Part shown: positions 46,736 to 58,522 of the stretch, piece by piece
Layout: each line of letters opens with the position of its first letter
Position numbering within the stretch: position 1 is the first letter of the stretch
Notes under the pieces: model-generated
What the model was told of the DNA's origin: nothing
Seen by the model: only the letters and a program-made list of their open reading frames with translations
The model's database searches: none
Made by a program: the position numbers and the translations under genes
Assembly (NCBI GenBank): GCA_018894105.1
Contig: CM032129.1
Span: forward strand, 32,133,468-32,197,467
DNA length: 64,000 bases
Reading direction: 5' to 3'
Origin: Jacaranda mimosifolia
Lineage: Eukaryota > Streptophyta > Magnoliopsida > Lamiales > Bignoniaceae

Positions 46736-47929
46736 AATGTAATTGTCCGTACTTAAAGTAATTAAGCAACCTTTAAGCTTCCTCTTGGAATCTTATAATC
46801 AAAAGGATTATTTAATAATCAAAGAAGCATATATTAATGGGACTAATGTCATTATCTTAAATCTTAGACTCGACCAATAACAAATGCCCCCTATGCATGA
46901 GATAGGCAAATTCACAAGAAAATGACCCTTCCAAGCGTTTTATTGCGTAATCACTCTTTTTCCTTCCAAATGCCAATTTGTACGTCAACTCATCCCCATT
47001 TTGTGGAAAACCTATCTCAATAGATCTCCTCCTTTGGCATTTTGCCCACCTCGTATGTTATCTCTCTCTCTCAACAATGCTAATTTCAATATATTAATAT
47101 CAATAATATTCGTCCTAATTGCAAAACACATTATATATATTCATGTATTACATACTTTTGGCTGAAGATATCATAAGGTATTTTAACATTATATTGATAA
47201 AAAATAATACAGCACTGTAATATTTGAATGTCTTGTGGCCATAAGCAGAAGATAACACGTCATGTGCTAACGTACTGCTCATTTGGAAAAGAAATTATAA
47301 ACCCTTTAAAAAATATTATTTTTTATAAATATAATTATTAAAAAAATACAAATGTTGTTTCAAATTACATGTAAAGTTGGGAAATAACAATCCAAATTGG
47401 GTGGTTTTAAAAAAGTTAAATTTCATTTTTATTACAATAATAAAGATAGGCTTCAAAAGAAAAATTAAAAAAATTAAAAAAAAAAAGGGAGAATATTAAA
47501 ATAGGGTTTGTAGTTTGTACTATCACTGCGTGTATTCAGTGTGTGTAATCCGTTCATTTGCTTCACAAAGGGAGAAATGCGATTTACTACACGAAAACAA
47601 CGGCGGGGGCTGCGTGGCAGCAAAGCATTGGATAATTCATAATTTCAGATTCCTTTTGTTTTCTATTGGCTGTGACGGCATAGCTATACACGTGTCAGCT
47701 AGCTAATAGCTTGCTGATGTTTGCTTCATTGAACGTGAGAGTAGAAAATTTGGACGACCTCGAGAACCGGAAAGAGCCGCCCGAATACGCCGATCGCTTT
47801 TGACCTACGGCTTGGAATCTAATTATTGGCCAGATTACAGCTTTAACCTTGCTCTTCACTCTAAATTTCGTTACTATCAATTTATCAAAAGATATTATTA
47901 CTACAAATAAATATATATTGCTTTTAGAA
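46736..47929. other. Spacer, no gene supported
   Basis: A GC-richer patch at 47570-47800 carries short frames on both strands (47515-47706 +, 47695-47880 -) without family resemblance. No promoter or exon chain could be built. Confidence 0.35.
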
Positions 47930-48590
47930 CCGATAAAGTCTCACATTGATAAAATAAATAAATAGTGATCCTAATTTTTAAATATGGTATTAAATAGTTT
48001 TCACATTTTGAATTAACTATTAGAGTAAGTTATGTTAAATATTCATTATTTGATATGACATCAGAGGTATTCATTCTCGATGTTAAATTATTTATATTGT
48101 TGGACCATTCATATCATGTTATTTCACGCTCTAAATATTTATTTTTTGGGTGTGTGTAGGGTGTGTTAAAGTTCAACATCAGTGAAATAAAAAATAGTGG
48201 TGTCTATATATGACTTTAGATTAAGAGTACAATCAAGCTGATTCGAGTTTGGGCAAAATTTTTGAGCTCGAGCTCGTCTCGACTCGATAAGGCTCGAATT
48301 GACAAATGAATTATAAAAAACTGTAGGCTCGAGCTCAAGTTTGAGCTCGAACTAAAAATATAAAATAGTAATATAATATATATTTATTAATAAAATAAAA
48401 AATAAAATTTAATTATATACTGACTCGTGAGCTGCGAGTTTAGATACAGTGGCTCGAGATCAGCTCAAATTAGAGTTTGAGTCAAGCTAGCTCGAGCTCG
48501 GCTCGACTCATTTACACCCCTACTTTAGACAATCTCCATCTCTTAAACTAACTTTTGAGGTGAATTAAGTTTAAGGTTCATTCCTTAACA
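47930..48590 (+). mobile_element. TRIM retroelement interrupted by a hAT element in its right LTR
   Basis: Left LTR about 47930-48050 (TCTCACATTGATAAAATAAATAA). The internal part has GACATCAGAGG in place of the primer-binding site, then TATTTCACGCTCTAAATA and a GTGTGTGTAGGGTG purine-rich end. The right LTR starts TGTTAAAGTTCAACATCAG at about 48163. It continues to CTTTAGAT (48214-48221), is broken by the hAT element 48222-48522, and resumes with CTTTAGAC through TTCCTTAACA at 48590. Same family as 34735 and 41938. Confidence 0.8.
48222..48522. mobile_element. Small hAT element nested in the TRIM LTR
   Basis: A 301-bp insertion: left end TAAGAGTACAATCAAGC (decayed TAGGGGTGTAAA) and right end GACTCATTTACACCCCTA. 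The flanks CTTTAGAT and CTTTAGAC are the split LTR sequence. Subterminal GAGCTCGAGCTCG and CTCGACTC words repeat at both sides. Confidence 0.82.
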
Positions 48591-49488
48591 AGAATAACAT
48601 AATACTTTACAAGCAATTTTCTCTCCAAGCCTAGCTAGAAATGGATGATTTGAACTTTCATATATTCTCCCTCACCTAATAAAATCTTAGATGCTAAAAG
48701 AATTTTCTTTCTTTTTTTGGTAAAAATATATGCACATTGCGATCTTGTACACTTTCAAAAGGATAGTTACGTTCGCCCTACTAACCTCTCTTAAACTTCG
48801 TTTTGGCATTTATTTTGCAACGCTCATTTGTTCCCATCAATTCATTTTGATTGTTTTATTTTAATAAATATTTTATTTCTTATTTTATTCATTTACATAT
48901 ACAAACAAAAAAAAAAATTCATATTCGACATTTATTTATACTATAGAATAGAAAATAAATATTTATTAAAATAAATAATTTATTATAAACATCTATTGAA
49001 CTCTATACCAACATTTGATTATTGACAAACTATAAATATTACCATCTTAGAACAATAAAATTTATCTAAAATGGAATAAAAATTAGAAATATAAAAGACA
49101 ATGATTCATAAATTGCACAAAATTCTTAAAAAATAAAAAATAAAAAATTATTTCCCAAGCTACACTGCCATAGAGACAACCATAGCCGTGAACCAGAAGT
49201 AAGAGCTTCCTCGTTTTTGCTTCTGACAGATTCAGAAATCTCATTAATTAACTTCAAACGCAGAAACAAAGGGAAAAAGAAATAAGGGTTCATTTGTTTT
49301 TGTTTTCTGAGTTCATTTTTAATTTTTATTAAAAATAAAAATAGGGAGTTATCAATTTTTTTTTTTTTACAAATATTTTTATTTTCAAAATATTTTTCAG
49401 ATAAATTCTTGCACACTCTCTTCATTTTTATTTTTTATTATTTTTTATTTTTTTCTACTCACATTTACACGACTTTAATTCAAAAACA
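48591..49488. other. AT-rich spacer
   Basis: No gene seen. The - strand frame at 49126-49425 is low-complexity Lys/Phe-rich sequence and is not credible as a protein. Confidence 0.35.
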
Positions 49489-49496
49489 CTATATTT

Positions 49497-50394
49497 TAGG
49501 GGTGTTCAAATCCAATCCAATCCAAAAAAAACCGACGAACCGATCCAAAAAACCGAAAATCGATTAAAATCGATTTTTTTTGGTTTAAATTGGATTAATT
49601 TTTTTATAACCGATTGGTTCGGTTCGGTTTTCGGTTTTAGTCTGAAAAACCGATCCAATCCAAACCGAACCGATTTATATATTAATAAAATAAAAAATAT
49701 ATTTTAATTATAAAAATATTAAATATATTTAAATAAAACTAAACCTATAAGTGTAAACCCTAAACTTAATTTTCCACTTATTCTATTTAGATTTAATTGT
49801 TCTTTATGTAAAATTTGGACATGTCCAATTGGTGCATCAACCCTCAAAAACTGATTATGCTTGGAGGTTGCTAAAGGTATTTGATGTATTTGTTGCTGTC
49901 ATTGTGATTCTTAATGAGGATAGTCTCTACTGGAATTACCTTGGCTACTTTAATTTATTTATTTTTTTGTTGAACTGGATATTCGAACCTATGTTGTACT
50001 AGAGGCTACAATTTCATCTCAGCTTCTTCTACTGTTGCTGGCCAATTACTTTTATAATTACTCTTTTGGAATTCAAATTTGAAACTTGATGAATTTATGA
50101 ATTATGTTTATTGTTGACTTCTTATGGACTTATATAATTTTATAATCTAAGTATTCTTACTTAATTTAGTTCAATTCTGTTGCCAAATGATATTATTTTC
50201 GCTTACTTTAAAAAAAAAAAAAAATTAAAAAACCAAATAACCGATCCAATCCAAACCGATTTAAAATGGATTGAATTGGATTGGATTTATTATAAGAACC
50301 AAACCGATCCAAACCGATCCAAAAAATATTATATAATTTGGATCGGTTAGCTTTTTCCCCAAAACCGATCCAATCCAATCCGCGAACACCCCTA
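49497..50394. mobile_element. Non-autonomous hAT element with perfect 8-bp target duplication
   Basis: An 898-bp element starting TAGGGGTGTTCAAATCC and ending GCGAACACCCCTA. It is flanked by identical CTATATTT (49489-49496 and 50395-50402). Both subterminal regions are packed with CCAATCCAA and ACCGATCC words in direct and inverted copies. The central 400 bp is unique sequence without an intact frame. Confidence 0.88.
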
Positions 50395-50624
50395 CTATAT
50401 TTTTCAAATCAACTCATTTCAATTTTACATAACCATTACATTTTATTTTAAACATATCCAAATAATATTTTATTTTCAAAAATATTTTTATAACTAATTT
50501 TTTATTATTTTTTTACCAAAAACAGAAAATAAATTCAAACGGGGTATAAACTTTTGGGAAGCGGGGGCCGCACTCAACGCACTTCACAGTGACGCCAGCA
50601 ATCAAAGTGTACTCATTACGATTC

Positions 50625-50724
50625 CATTTCCTATAAATCCATTCCCATTTCCCACCATTATCACCTCTTCAGCTGCCCTACCTTTCATATTTATTTGAAA
50701 TCGGAAAAGCTGTAATTAATTTCC
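50625..50724 (+). promoter_or_regulatory. TATA box and leader of the S40-like gene
   Basis: TATAAAT at 50632-50638 lies 87-93 nt before the start codon, giving a leader of roughly 55-60 nt. Confidence 0.5.
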
Positions 50725-51090
50725 ATGGCGGAAGAATTCGAAGAATCTGAAGTTGTATTCCGAGAAAGCGTTGAGGATGAAAGCGGCAATGGTACTTGTG
50801 AGGGTTGCAATTTTCCGTTGAGGAAGAAAAAACTGAAAGGCGAGAGCAAGAGGAGCTCCGTTCCGGTGAATATTCCGGCTCGGAATACTTGGTTCCGGTA
50901 CGTGGACGCAGATTTTGACGGCGACGATGATGGAGAAATCGTGCCGCCGCACGTCATCATAGGGCGGCGCGTGGCCGGAAAGATGATGGCGTTTTCCGTT
51001 TGTAGTGGAAACGGGAGGACTCTGAAGGGAAGGGATTTGAGCGAAGTACGGAATTCGATTCTCAGGATGACTGGATTTCTTGAAACGTGA
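50725..51090 (+). CDS. S40-like senescence regulator (DUF584), small intronless gene
   Basis: One exon of 121 residues. The conserved C-terminal DUF584 signature is plain: PPHVIIGRRVAGKMMAFSV, then CSGNGRTLKGRDL and VRNSILRMTGFLE. The N-terminus has the acidic EEFEESEVVF word, and a basic RKKKLKGESKR segment (about residues 34-44) could act in nuclear targeting. S40 family members are short plant proteins linked to leaf senescence, hormone and stress responses; the biochemical role is not established. The length (120-180) and single exon fit the family. GC content is much higher than the flanking DNA, as expected for a real exon. The start is the first ATG downstream of a TATA box. I infer the function only at family level. 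Confidence 0.9.
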   Translation: MAEEFEESEVVFRESVEDESGNGTCEGCNFPLRKKKLKGESKRSSVPVNIPARNTWFRYVDADFDGDDDGEIVPPHVIIGRRVAGKMMAFSVCSGNGRTLKGRDLSEVRNSILRMTGFLET

Positions 51091-51949
51091 AGCTTTCAAA
51101 ACAGCTTGGACATATAATTAAGAAGTAATATTTATTTCTTTTTCCTATTTAAATATCAGCAACGGCTCTATATTTTCACGTCGAGAATTATTTACATATA
51201 AAGAGACGTAAAAAGGGCTCCTTACTTTCCAAATAGATCCTCCTACATCTATATATAAACGTTGGTTTATCAAGAACACAGAAGAAAAGCACTTTGAGAA
51301 TTTATTTATTTTTAATTTTCTTAATCTTTTTATTAGATCTCCATTGGTAAAGCAACCAAAGAACTATATATGCTGATTGCCTTATTGGTTGTAAAAGAAA
51401 TGGAAAATTCATTTGTTGCTTGAAAAAGAGAATGAATGGAAGAAGAAGAGTTTATGAGTTCTTATTTTGGTCGACAAATGTGCTGTTGTATCAATTGTTC
51501 TCTAGCTGGGTTTTGGTAGTTTTGTGATAATTCATTTGGACATGGCATGTTGTAGGCTGAGAAAAATCCAGGGTGTTAGATTAGGTTTGAGGAGAGTTGA
51601 TTGATTTATCAAGAATTTGTTCTAGGTCTGGATAGAGGGGCCAGGCAGGCCTGTTTGATCACAAAAAGATAAAAAAGACCCTGGAAATGTGTGTGTGTGT
51701 GTGTTGTTTTTGATTATGTACATGTTTGTGTAACTATACATGTATGAGTGTATTCCAATTTTCATCAGAATTATGTATTATTCTAAGTGTAGAATACACT
51801 AATCACCAGCTAACTCAAACTAAGAAATGCTTTTATGGAAATTGACCCGACAGAATCTAGACCATTAGATATAAAAGATGTAACACTTAAGTTTAGTTAC
51901 GTGATTTCTAATGAATTCTCAATATGTGTGTGTATATTAAAAAAAATTA
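51091..51949. other. 3' flank of the S40-like gene
   Basis: Probable 3' UTR followed by AT-rich DNA with a GT microsatellite at about 51690-51703. Nothing coding is seen. Confidence 0.4.
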
Positions 51950-52750
51950 GGCTATGTTTGGTTATATTTTGGGGAAATAATTTTGTTTTCCCAAAATATA
52001 AATTGTTGTAAATTGTTTCCCCAAAATTTAACCAAACATATAAAAGTTTTTCCTCCAAAATGTCAAATTAAAAATTTCAAAATATCCTCTTTTATCTTTC
52101 ATTATCCCCAAAACTTTTCCGTTTTTCAATATATACATACATATATTATATATATTTTATTATTATTCTAACAATGAAAAAATCATTCAATTTCATTTTC
52201 ATCCAAAAAATTCAACAAAAAGGCATTGATTTAACCGCTACAATAAAATTTGTCTCCTCCCAAAATATAAACAAACATATCAAATTTTTCCAAAATAATT
52301 TTCTTACTATTCCTAAAATACAAACAAACATACATCATATTTTCCAACACAAATTTCACGTTCCCCAATCCCACTCACTAAAACTCATTCTCCCAAAACA
52401 CATAATCAAAAACACATAATTTATATCCAAATATTACCTTAGGTTATTTTTCGTTATATTTTTTGTGTGATTTTATTATGTGTTTATTATATGTTTTGAG
52501 AGAATGAATTATCGAAGAATGTGAATGTTGTTTTTTGGTATGTTTGTTTATGTTTTGGAGGAAATATTTTTTACAGTAGCAGTTAAATCAATATTTTTTT
52601 GTTGGGTTTTTGGGTGTGAAAATGAAATTTAGTGATTTTTTTAATATTAGAATAATAATAAAATATATATAATGTATATATAATATATGCATGTTTGGTT
52701 ATGTTTCCCCAAAACAATGTTGTTCGGGGGAAACATAGCCAAACACTCCC
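51950..52750. mobile_element. Large palindromic Tourist-like MITE with TTA target duplication
   Basis: An 801-bp element with left end GGCTATGTTTGGTTATATTTTGGGG and right end GGGGGAAACATAGCCAAACACTCCC. It is flanked by TTA (51947-51949 and 52751-52753). The halves mirror each other: AAGGCATTGATTTAACC in the left arm against AGTTAAATCAATATTTTTTTG in the right. The turn lies near 52440. One arm resembles 45554-45971. Confidence 0.82.
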
Positions 52751-52753
52751 TTA

Positions 52754-53881
52754 GTTTTATCATTAATATCTTATGATCATTTGGCACTCATTTATAAATA
52801 TACATTAATCAACATAATTCTAAATTATTTTTGTTCTTTTTTATTATTGTCCACGTAAATCAAATTGCTCGTTAATTTAATTGTCGTGAAATTTTTTTAG
52901 GCATTTTTTTACGACTCCAACATTGTATGTGAACTCAGGATTTAGAGCAACTCATAATCAATTTAATCATATTGAAATCAACCCAATCTTGGGTTGTTAA
53001 TCAATTCAAACACTTCAAAAAAATCGCCCCCACATTTACGCTATGTATGAGCATCAAATATTGCTAAATATTTAATTGAAACAAGATTAATACAAATTTC
53101 AATACTTCCACATTCTTACTAAGTTACCTTGAATCGAATGCGAACTCCATGCATTAAACCAGTTATTGCAGCAAGTTTTATGATTTAATTTCATTTCTGG
53201 GTTTTGCCTAACCCATAGCACTATAGATTACTTCGGGAAGCCAAGTACATTACTAAAACAATTTATACTACCCATTAAATAATATGGAATTTACCTAATG
53301 TTGAGTTATCGATCCAGACAAGGAGCAAGCCATGTGCATAGCACCAAGGTCCAAAACAATGAGCTAACCTGCTTGGAATATAGCAGACATGTCCATTTCA
53401 CATGTTCTCTAGTTACTACATTAAGTGTATTATAACATAAAAAGCCACGAAATTCAGTTCAAGCCATCCCATATGATCCCATTCATTAGTAATTTATTAC
53501 AAAGACAGACCAAGTATGTTAGACTTTTAAGTAAATTATTAGCTACTCTACCTACCAAAAATACTCCTAATTATACTCAAACAGTTATAGAAGGCTGGTT
53601 GAATTATGAGAAACAATTAATATGAATATATGCTGAAGAATCATCCACAAGTGAGTGAAACAGAAATTATCTGCGACTCGACAATCTTTCCTGCTATTAT
53701 GTTATTTGGACTAATATAAACCTCGTGAAGTGAAGGACTCTTCGAAGGTGGCTGTCTAATCATACCAAAAAATTCGACCGGAACAAATTCTTTTCTTTTT
53801 CTTTTTCCTTATTGGGATGGTGGGGATTGGGGTGCGGGCGTTACTGGTCTCGCTGGTTGATCTGTTTACCTCAGACAGAGC
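52754..53881. other. Spacer and 3' flank of eIF4E
   Basis: No exons were recognised. The last few hundred bases before 53882 are probably the eIF4E 3' UTR on the - strand. Confidence 0.4.
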
Positions 53882-56800
53882 TTAAACAGTATAGCGATTC
53901 TTGGCACCTCTGTCAAGTCTCTTTGCATCATCCTGCATTAGACGATGGGAACATTGATTAATCCCCAAGGAGAAGATCGATGTACAAGTTTCCCAAAAGG
54001 TACAGCTAAATAAGACTCGGAGGAAGTCTTACATGGAAGATGAAACCAATTGTGTCGTTGTATTCCAGAAGCTCCTTCCATCGTCTTCCGATGCTCAGCT
54101 GGAATATTCCAAGTTACGCAAAGGTGTAAGGCATCAGCAAGCAAAACTTTCAAGAAATATAGGAACAAGGAAAGGTATACACATAAATACATAAATATTT
54201 TAAGGTTCCATAGGAATGGAAGTATGGATTTGGAGGAAAGGATTTCAAGTGACATATTAGGTAGATTTAAAATTTATCACAATAACTCAAAAGATAGCAA
54301 AATTCTTAGCTTCAAATACATCAATGGAAACATAACCTAAGATACTACATCGGTTCAGGTTGAAGTCCTTGTATCACTATTATTGAAATATTAAGCATTT
54401 AGACAGGGATTTGATGCTGCTGGACCCCAGTAACCATCTTACCAGGAATATTGCAGCTTTCATGTAATTCAGGCATGTCATCAAAGGTCCATTAGCAGAG
54501 GAATCTTTCAAATATAGCACACTGCCTCGATCCATCGTAGGCATAGATTTTTTATTAACATCAAGAAAATATTACTCCTAAAGATATATCTAGCGTGTGT
54601 GTGAGTCCACCACATTAAAAGACCAGAAGAAAACAGTACTAATATATGAAATTTAGAGATCATCCATCAAATTCAGTATCTTGAGGGGATTCAATATATA
54701 CTTGTTAGAAATCTCAAGGGAGATCATCCTGTGCATGCTAAATAATAAGAAACTGCAGCCAAGTGTAATGGAATTGTCAAATAAAGCATGCGATACACCT
54801 TGAGACCTGTCTCATAAAGAATTGATCAACACAGTAATCTGCTAATAATTTCAGGTACACACTCAAACGAACCTGAGCAGCTTCATTTGCAGCATTCTTT
54901 GTCCACAAAGCAATTTTCTCCTGCCTAGCTCGGACATTAACAACTGCCCCACATATTTCACCACCATAATCAAACTGTTCTCCAATCATTGCCAACAACT
55001 GAATCCGAGCCACAAGGGCAATTAGAGGGACAAAGAAAATTCAATTGAACACAAAGATTTCAAAAAATATTGAGAGAAGTAATCATGTTGAACCATAAAC
55101 GATCAATCAATAAATAAAACATACCGTATAGAGCCAACTAGTGTCGGATTTACCCCTAGAAAAAGTAATTGTCCACTTGCCCCCATTGGCGCAAACAGGG
55201 TCTTCCCATTTTGGCTCGATTTTGTTTTTGAAACAATGAAAGTCTGCTCCCACTGCCAGCTTGCTAGGATGGTGTATATTGTTGTAAACACTGAAGTAAA
55301 GTGGAGAAATATTTCAGTGGCATAATTCAAATAGACACAAGAAACATCTGGTGACAACTGAAAATGATATTATTCAAACAAAACTATAGCAAAGAAAACC
55401 AAGCTCATAATAGGGAGTGGAAATAAATATAAATATGTCGTACTACGTATACTCAGAAAACCATCTCTCCCTGCCAGAAACCATTATTAAACATTTAGGT
55501 GATTTAAGGGGGAAAAAAGCAACAGAAGAAACTCGCAAACATACTGGCACAAATTTTCTGAGAGTAATAATTATGCATCAGCTCCCAATTCTACATAGCT
55601 GCAATAGGTCCCCAACTCTAGTTGTAGGATCATAGTTTCAACATCTTCCCTCCAACAAACCACAGATACACACCAGACTTTCCGTGTTTGCAGACCTTGT
55701 GCATGTTGCATAAGAAAGGCCACAGATTATATCGGAACGCGTAAAATAACATGTACAGACACGGATAAGGGAGCTTTAGAATTCTCCAAATGCACATTTC
55801 ATAAAATCAACTACATTAATCGGCACAAAATCAACTGCATTCATTGGCATAAAATCGACTGCATTAATTGGCAAGAATATTAGCATTTTTTACATCCTCA
55901 TTATTCTCATGGTAAATTTTAAATGTGATATCCACCAAAACATGCAAGATATTTTGATAAGTCTATATGATACATGAACACAAACACGGGCATGGCACCA
56001 TGACATTGCCTAAAACCTTCAAGACACAGAATAGCTCTACCACACCAAATTTATAAAGACATACCACTATGGAAAATTTTCAGTAATTATGCTGGAATTT
56101 TACTAGCAGAATCTCTGAACTACGTATGTGGGACGAAAAGAGAAAGAGTTTTGACTTCTATCAAAAACAATGTAAAGGGAGAAAGAGAGTTTAGACGAGG
56201 CAACACTCTTTCTTCAAATAGTTATCGAGTACTTCTTAAAATATATAAAATAAGACTGTTTCTGGAACATTTCAACAGACGTTGATAGTTACAACGCAAT
56301 TGCATGCGTCCAAATTTTTTACACTTAATTTATAAAAACACAAAAATGTAGACCCTAACTCACTTGATTTCACTTGTACTGGGTGATAACTAGTGCATGT
56401 AACCAAATAAAAGCACAGGAAGGATGTATAAACAAAACAAAACAAAATGAAAATCCATCAACCTACAGAGGCAGCAAAGCTATCACGCACAAAAAAAACA
56501 GCCCAGGGAATACGAGTGAACAGATGTAGCATAAACTCATAAGCTAAGATATATATATATATGTATGTATAAACAGAATATCAAAAAAATCTATAAATTC
56601 ACACACAACAAAAACAAACCATTTCATAAAAATTAAATACAAATCCAATAAAAAAGGACCTCCAGAAGTCTTCGACGGTGGAAAATGTATAAATTGGGCG
56701 AATGGAGCTTCCCCAAGCTGCCTGTTTGGATTTGACAGAAGGATTATCGAACCAGAATGTCCAGGCGTTCTCCAACGGATGCCTCGTAGGCGGCGGAGCC

Positions 56801-56955
56801 ATCCCTTGCGCATCCGCAACCGCGCCGTCTGAATCACCGACGATGATCTCTCCATCCCCTCCCCCGGCGATATTATTCTTCGTTACTGATGATGAGTTCT
56901 TTGTGGCTCCCTCCTCAATGGCGGTGGTGGCTGATTTCTCAGTTTCCTCAACCAT
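53882..56955 (-). CDS. eIF4E: Eukaryotic translation initiation factor 4E (eIF4E)
   Basis: Five exons on the - strand at 56955-56660, 55290-55125, 54998-54873, 54098-54033 and 53932-53882 give 234 residues, the usual size and exon structure of plant eIF4E. It binds the mRNA 5' cap and, with eIF4G, forms the eIF4F initiation complex in the cytoplasm. The variable N-terminus (1-58) is followed by [14 protein letters not shown]. Cap-stacking tryptophans are Trp81 ([11 protein letters not shown]) and Trp127 in IEPKWEDP, with Glu128. Trp186 is in IALWTKNA, and the eIF4G-facing helix is STVEDFW. The remaining core includes [20 protein letters not shown] and [11 protein letters not shown]. The end is KNRYTV. 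No frameshift or missing key residue is seen. Plant eIF4E genes are well-known recessive determinants of susceptibility to potyviruses. The HPLENAW and SIRPIYTF words favour eIF4E over eIF(iso)4E. Confidence 0.96.
55291..56659. other. Intron 1 of eIF4E, 1,369 bp
   Basis: Unique-looking sequence without recognised MITEs, apart from a short repeated word (ATCAACT-CATTAATTGGCA-like, three tandem forms at 55806-55875) and a TA repeat near 56551-56560. A first intron this long in a highly expressed gene may hold expression-enhancing elements, but none is proven here. Confidence 0.4.
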
Positions 56956-57200
56956 TCCGTTTTCGTTTGTCCTTCGGGTTTTCAGTTACTATCAATGGGC
57001 ATGGTGGAGTGGCAAAGGTATATATATATGGTTTCTGGCAGCCGGAAGTTACGATTTTAACCCTAGCTAAACGGACCATAGGAAAATGAAAAGTCTCTCT
57101 CTCTCATTATGGGCCCATGGAAATATTCTCGTCAGCCCATTTAGTAACGCCGTAAAAGGCCCAAAAAAAGTGCATGTTAGGCCTACCCATACACAACGTG
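56956..57200 (-). promoter_or_regulatory. eIF4E promoter: TATA box, telo-box-like and site II-like motifs
   Basis: A TATATATATA tract at 57019-57029 lies about 65 nt upstream of the start codon. AACCCTAG (telo-box-like) lies at about 57059-57066. TGGGCCCA at about 57109-57116 and AAGGCCCA near 57157 resemble site II (TGGGCY) elements. Telo-box and site II pairs are common upstream of plant translation genes, which fits eIF4E. Confidence 0.5.
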
Positions 57201-57205
57201 CAAAT

Positions 57206-57734
57206 TAGGGACACAAATGAATCGAATCAATTCGTGAACCTGAAGAGCTAGCTCGAAAAGTGAACTTGAGTTCAAAAAATTCGAGCTCGAGCCGAGCTCG
57301 TGTAAATTTCAAGTCGAGGTCAAGCCAAATAATTTTTGTTTGCGAGTCAGCTAGAGAGCCTATAGTTTTTATTTAAAAAAATATTTATATATAATCAAAT
57401 ATACTAATTTTAAACTTTTTTAATAAAATAATTGAACTTTTCTAGTTCTAGCGTGAGCCGAACTCGAGTCTACAGCTAATTTTAGATATAATAAAATAAA
57501 ATATAGTAATTTAAAATTCTCATAAAATAATTGAACTTTTCGAGCTCGAGCTGAAATTGAGCTTATAACTTGATTATGAGTTCGAGCCTAATAAATTAAG
57601 TCGAGCCAAGCCGAGCCGAGCTCGAAAAAGTGCTTGAGCCAATCTCAAGCGTCAATTTTCTAAGCTCGTGAACTGGAGCTCAAGTCTGAAAAAATTGTCA
57701 AAGCTCGACTCGACTTGACTCGTTTGCATTCCTA
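57206..57734. mobile_element. hAT element with GAGCTCGAG subterminal repeats, decayed duplication
   Basis: The left end TAGGGACACAAATGAATCG is inverted at the right end as GACTCGTTTGCATTCCTA. The flanks GTGCAAAT and TTGTAAAC match at only 5 of 8, so the insertion is older. Subterminal words GAGCTCGAGC, CGAGCCGAGC and TCGACTC repeat at both ends, as in 48222-48522. Confidence 0.7.
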
Positions 57735-58522
57735 TTGTAAACAATATATATATATATATATATTTTATTTTCCTTTCTTTAGAAAAAGTGAAAGCTTTCA
57801 TTAAAATATATATAAGAAAATATTACGAACATAATATCCTAAGACCTAATGTCATCCCCATAAAATGACAAATGATTTCTAATAAACCCCATAATTCAAC
57901 GGCAATACAAGGACTTGTTTGTGTTAATTGTGGCTAGACATTCTATTTTAATGTAAAGGACTATATTAAGAGATCAGAACTCAAAGTACATAAACAACAA
58001 ATTCAGGAAGAGAACCACAAGATACATCGAAAATTCTATTATCTATTACCAGCACAAAAGCTAAACTATTTGCAGAATATTGAAAACATATAAACTGAAC
58101 TTCCAGGACAGAACGAGCCAAAGTCCTGCAATCCTCAACAATCGCTCCAGCTGATTCTTACATAATGGTGCTATTCTTAAATCGATCAAATATTACGAAT
58201 GTTCAAGCTGCTCCAAATATGCATCGAAAAATATATCAAACACGAACAATATTTAATCCACAAGCCACACATCTTAAATAAGTAAATAAGATCTTTACAG
58301 AGATAGACAGGAAATGAGGTCTCACAGAGTTCTATGGTTCCAGCCTAACTCCATGCTTAATTCGAACCCTTGAACATCGCATATATATATATATATATAT
58401 ATATATACGTGAGCATGATGTTGTTTTATTAATTGATCACTCGGTTGAGACGTAGTATCAATACACACATATACACACACCACATATGTAGTATTGAAAA
58501 ACCTGAACTTTATAATATTAAT
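57735..58522. other. Spacer and 3' flank of the dioxygenase gene
   Basis: Contains TA microsatellites at about 57746-57762 and 58380-58407. The stretch nearest 58522 is the likely 3' UTR of the dioxygenase. Confidence 0.4.

Noticed and set aside
48240..48500. GAGCTCGAG-rich stretch considered as a regulatory island
   Set aside because: It is bounded by hAT ends and a target duplication, and the words are subterminal repeats shared with 57206-57734.
50716..51099. Antisense open frame opposite the S40-like gene
   Set aside because: A shadow of the GC-rich S40 coding exon; the sense strand has the conserved DUF584 signature.
56702..57089. Open frames on the + strand opposite eIF4E exon 1
   Set aside because: Antisense shadows of the eIF4E first exon.
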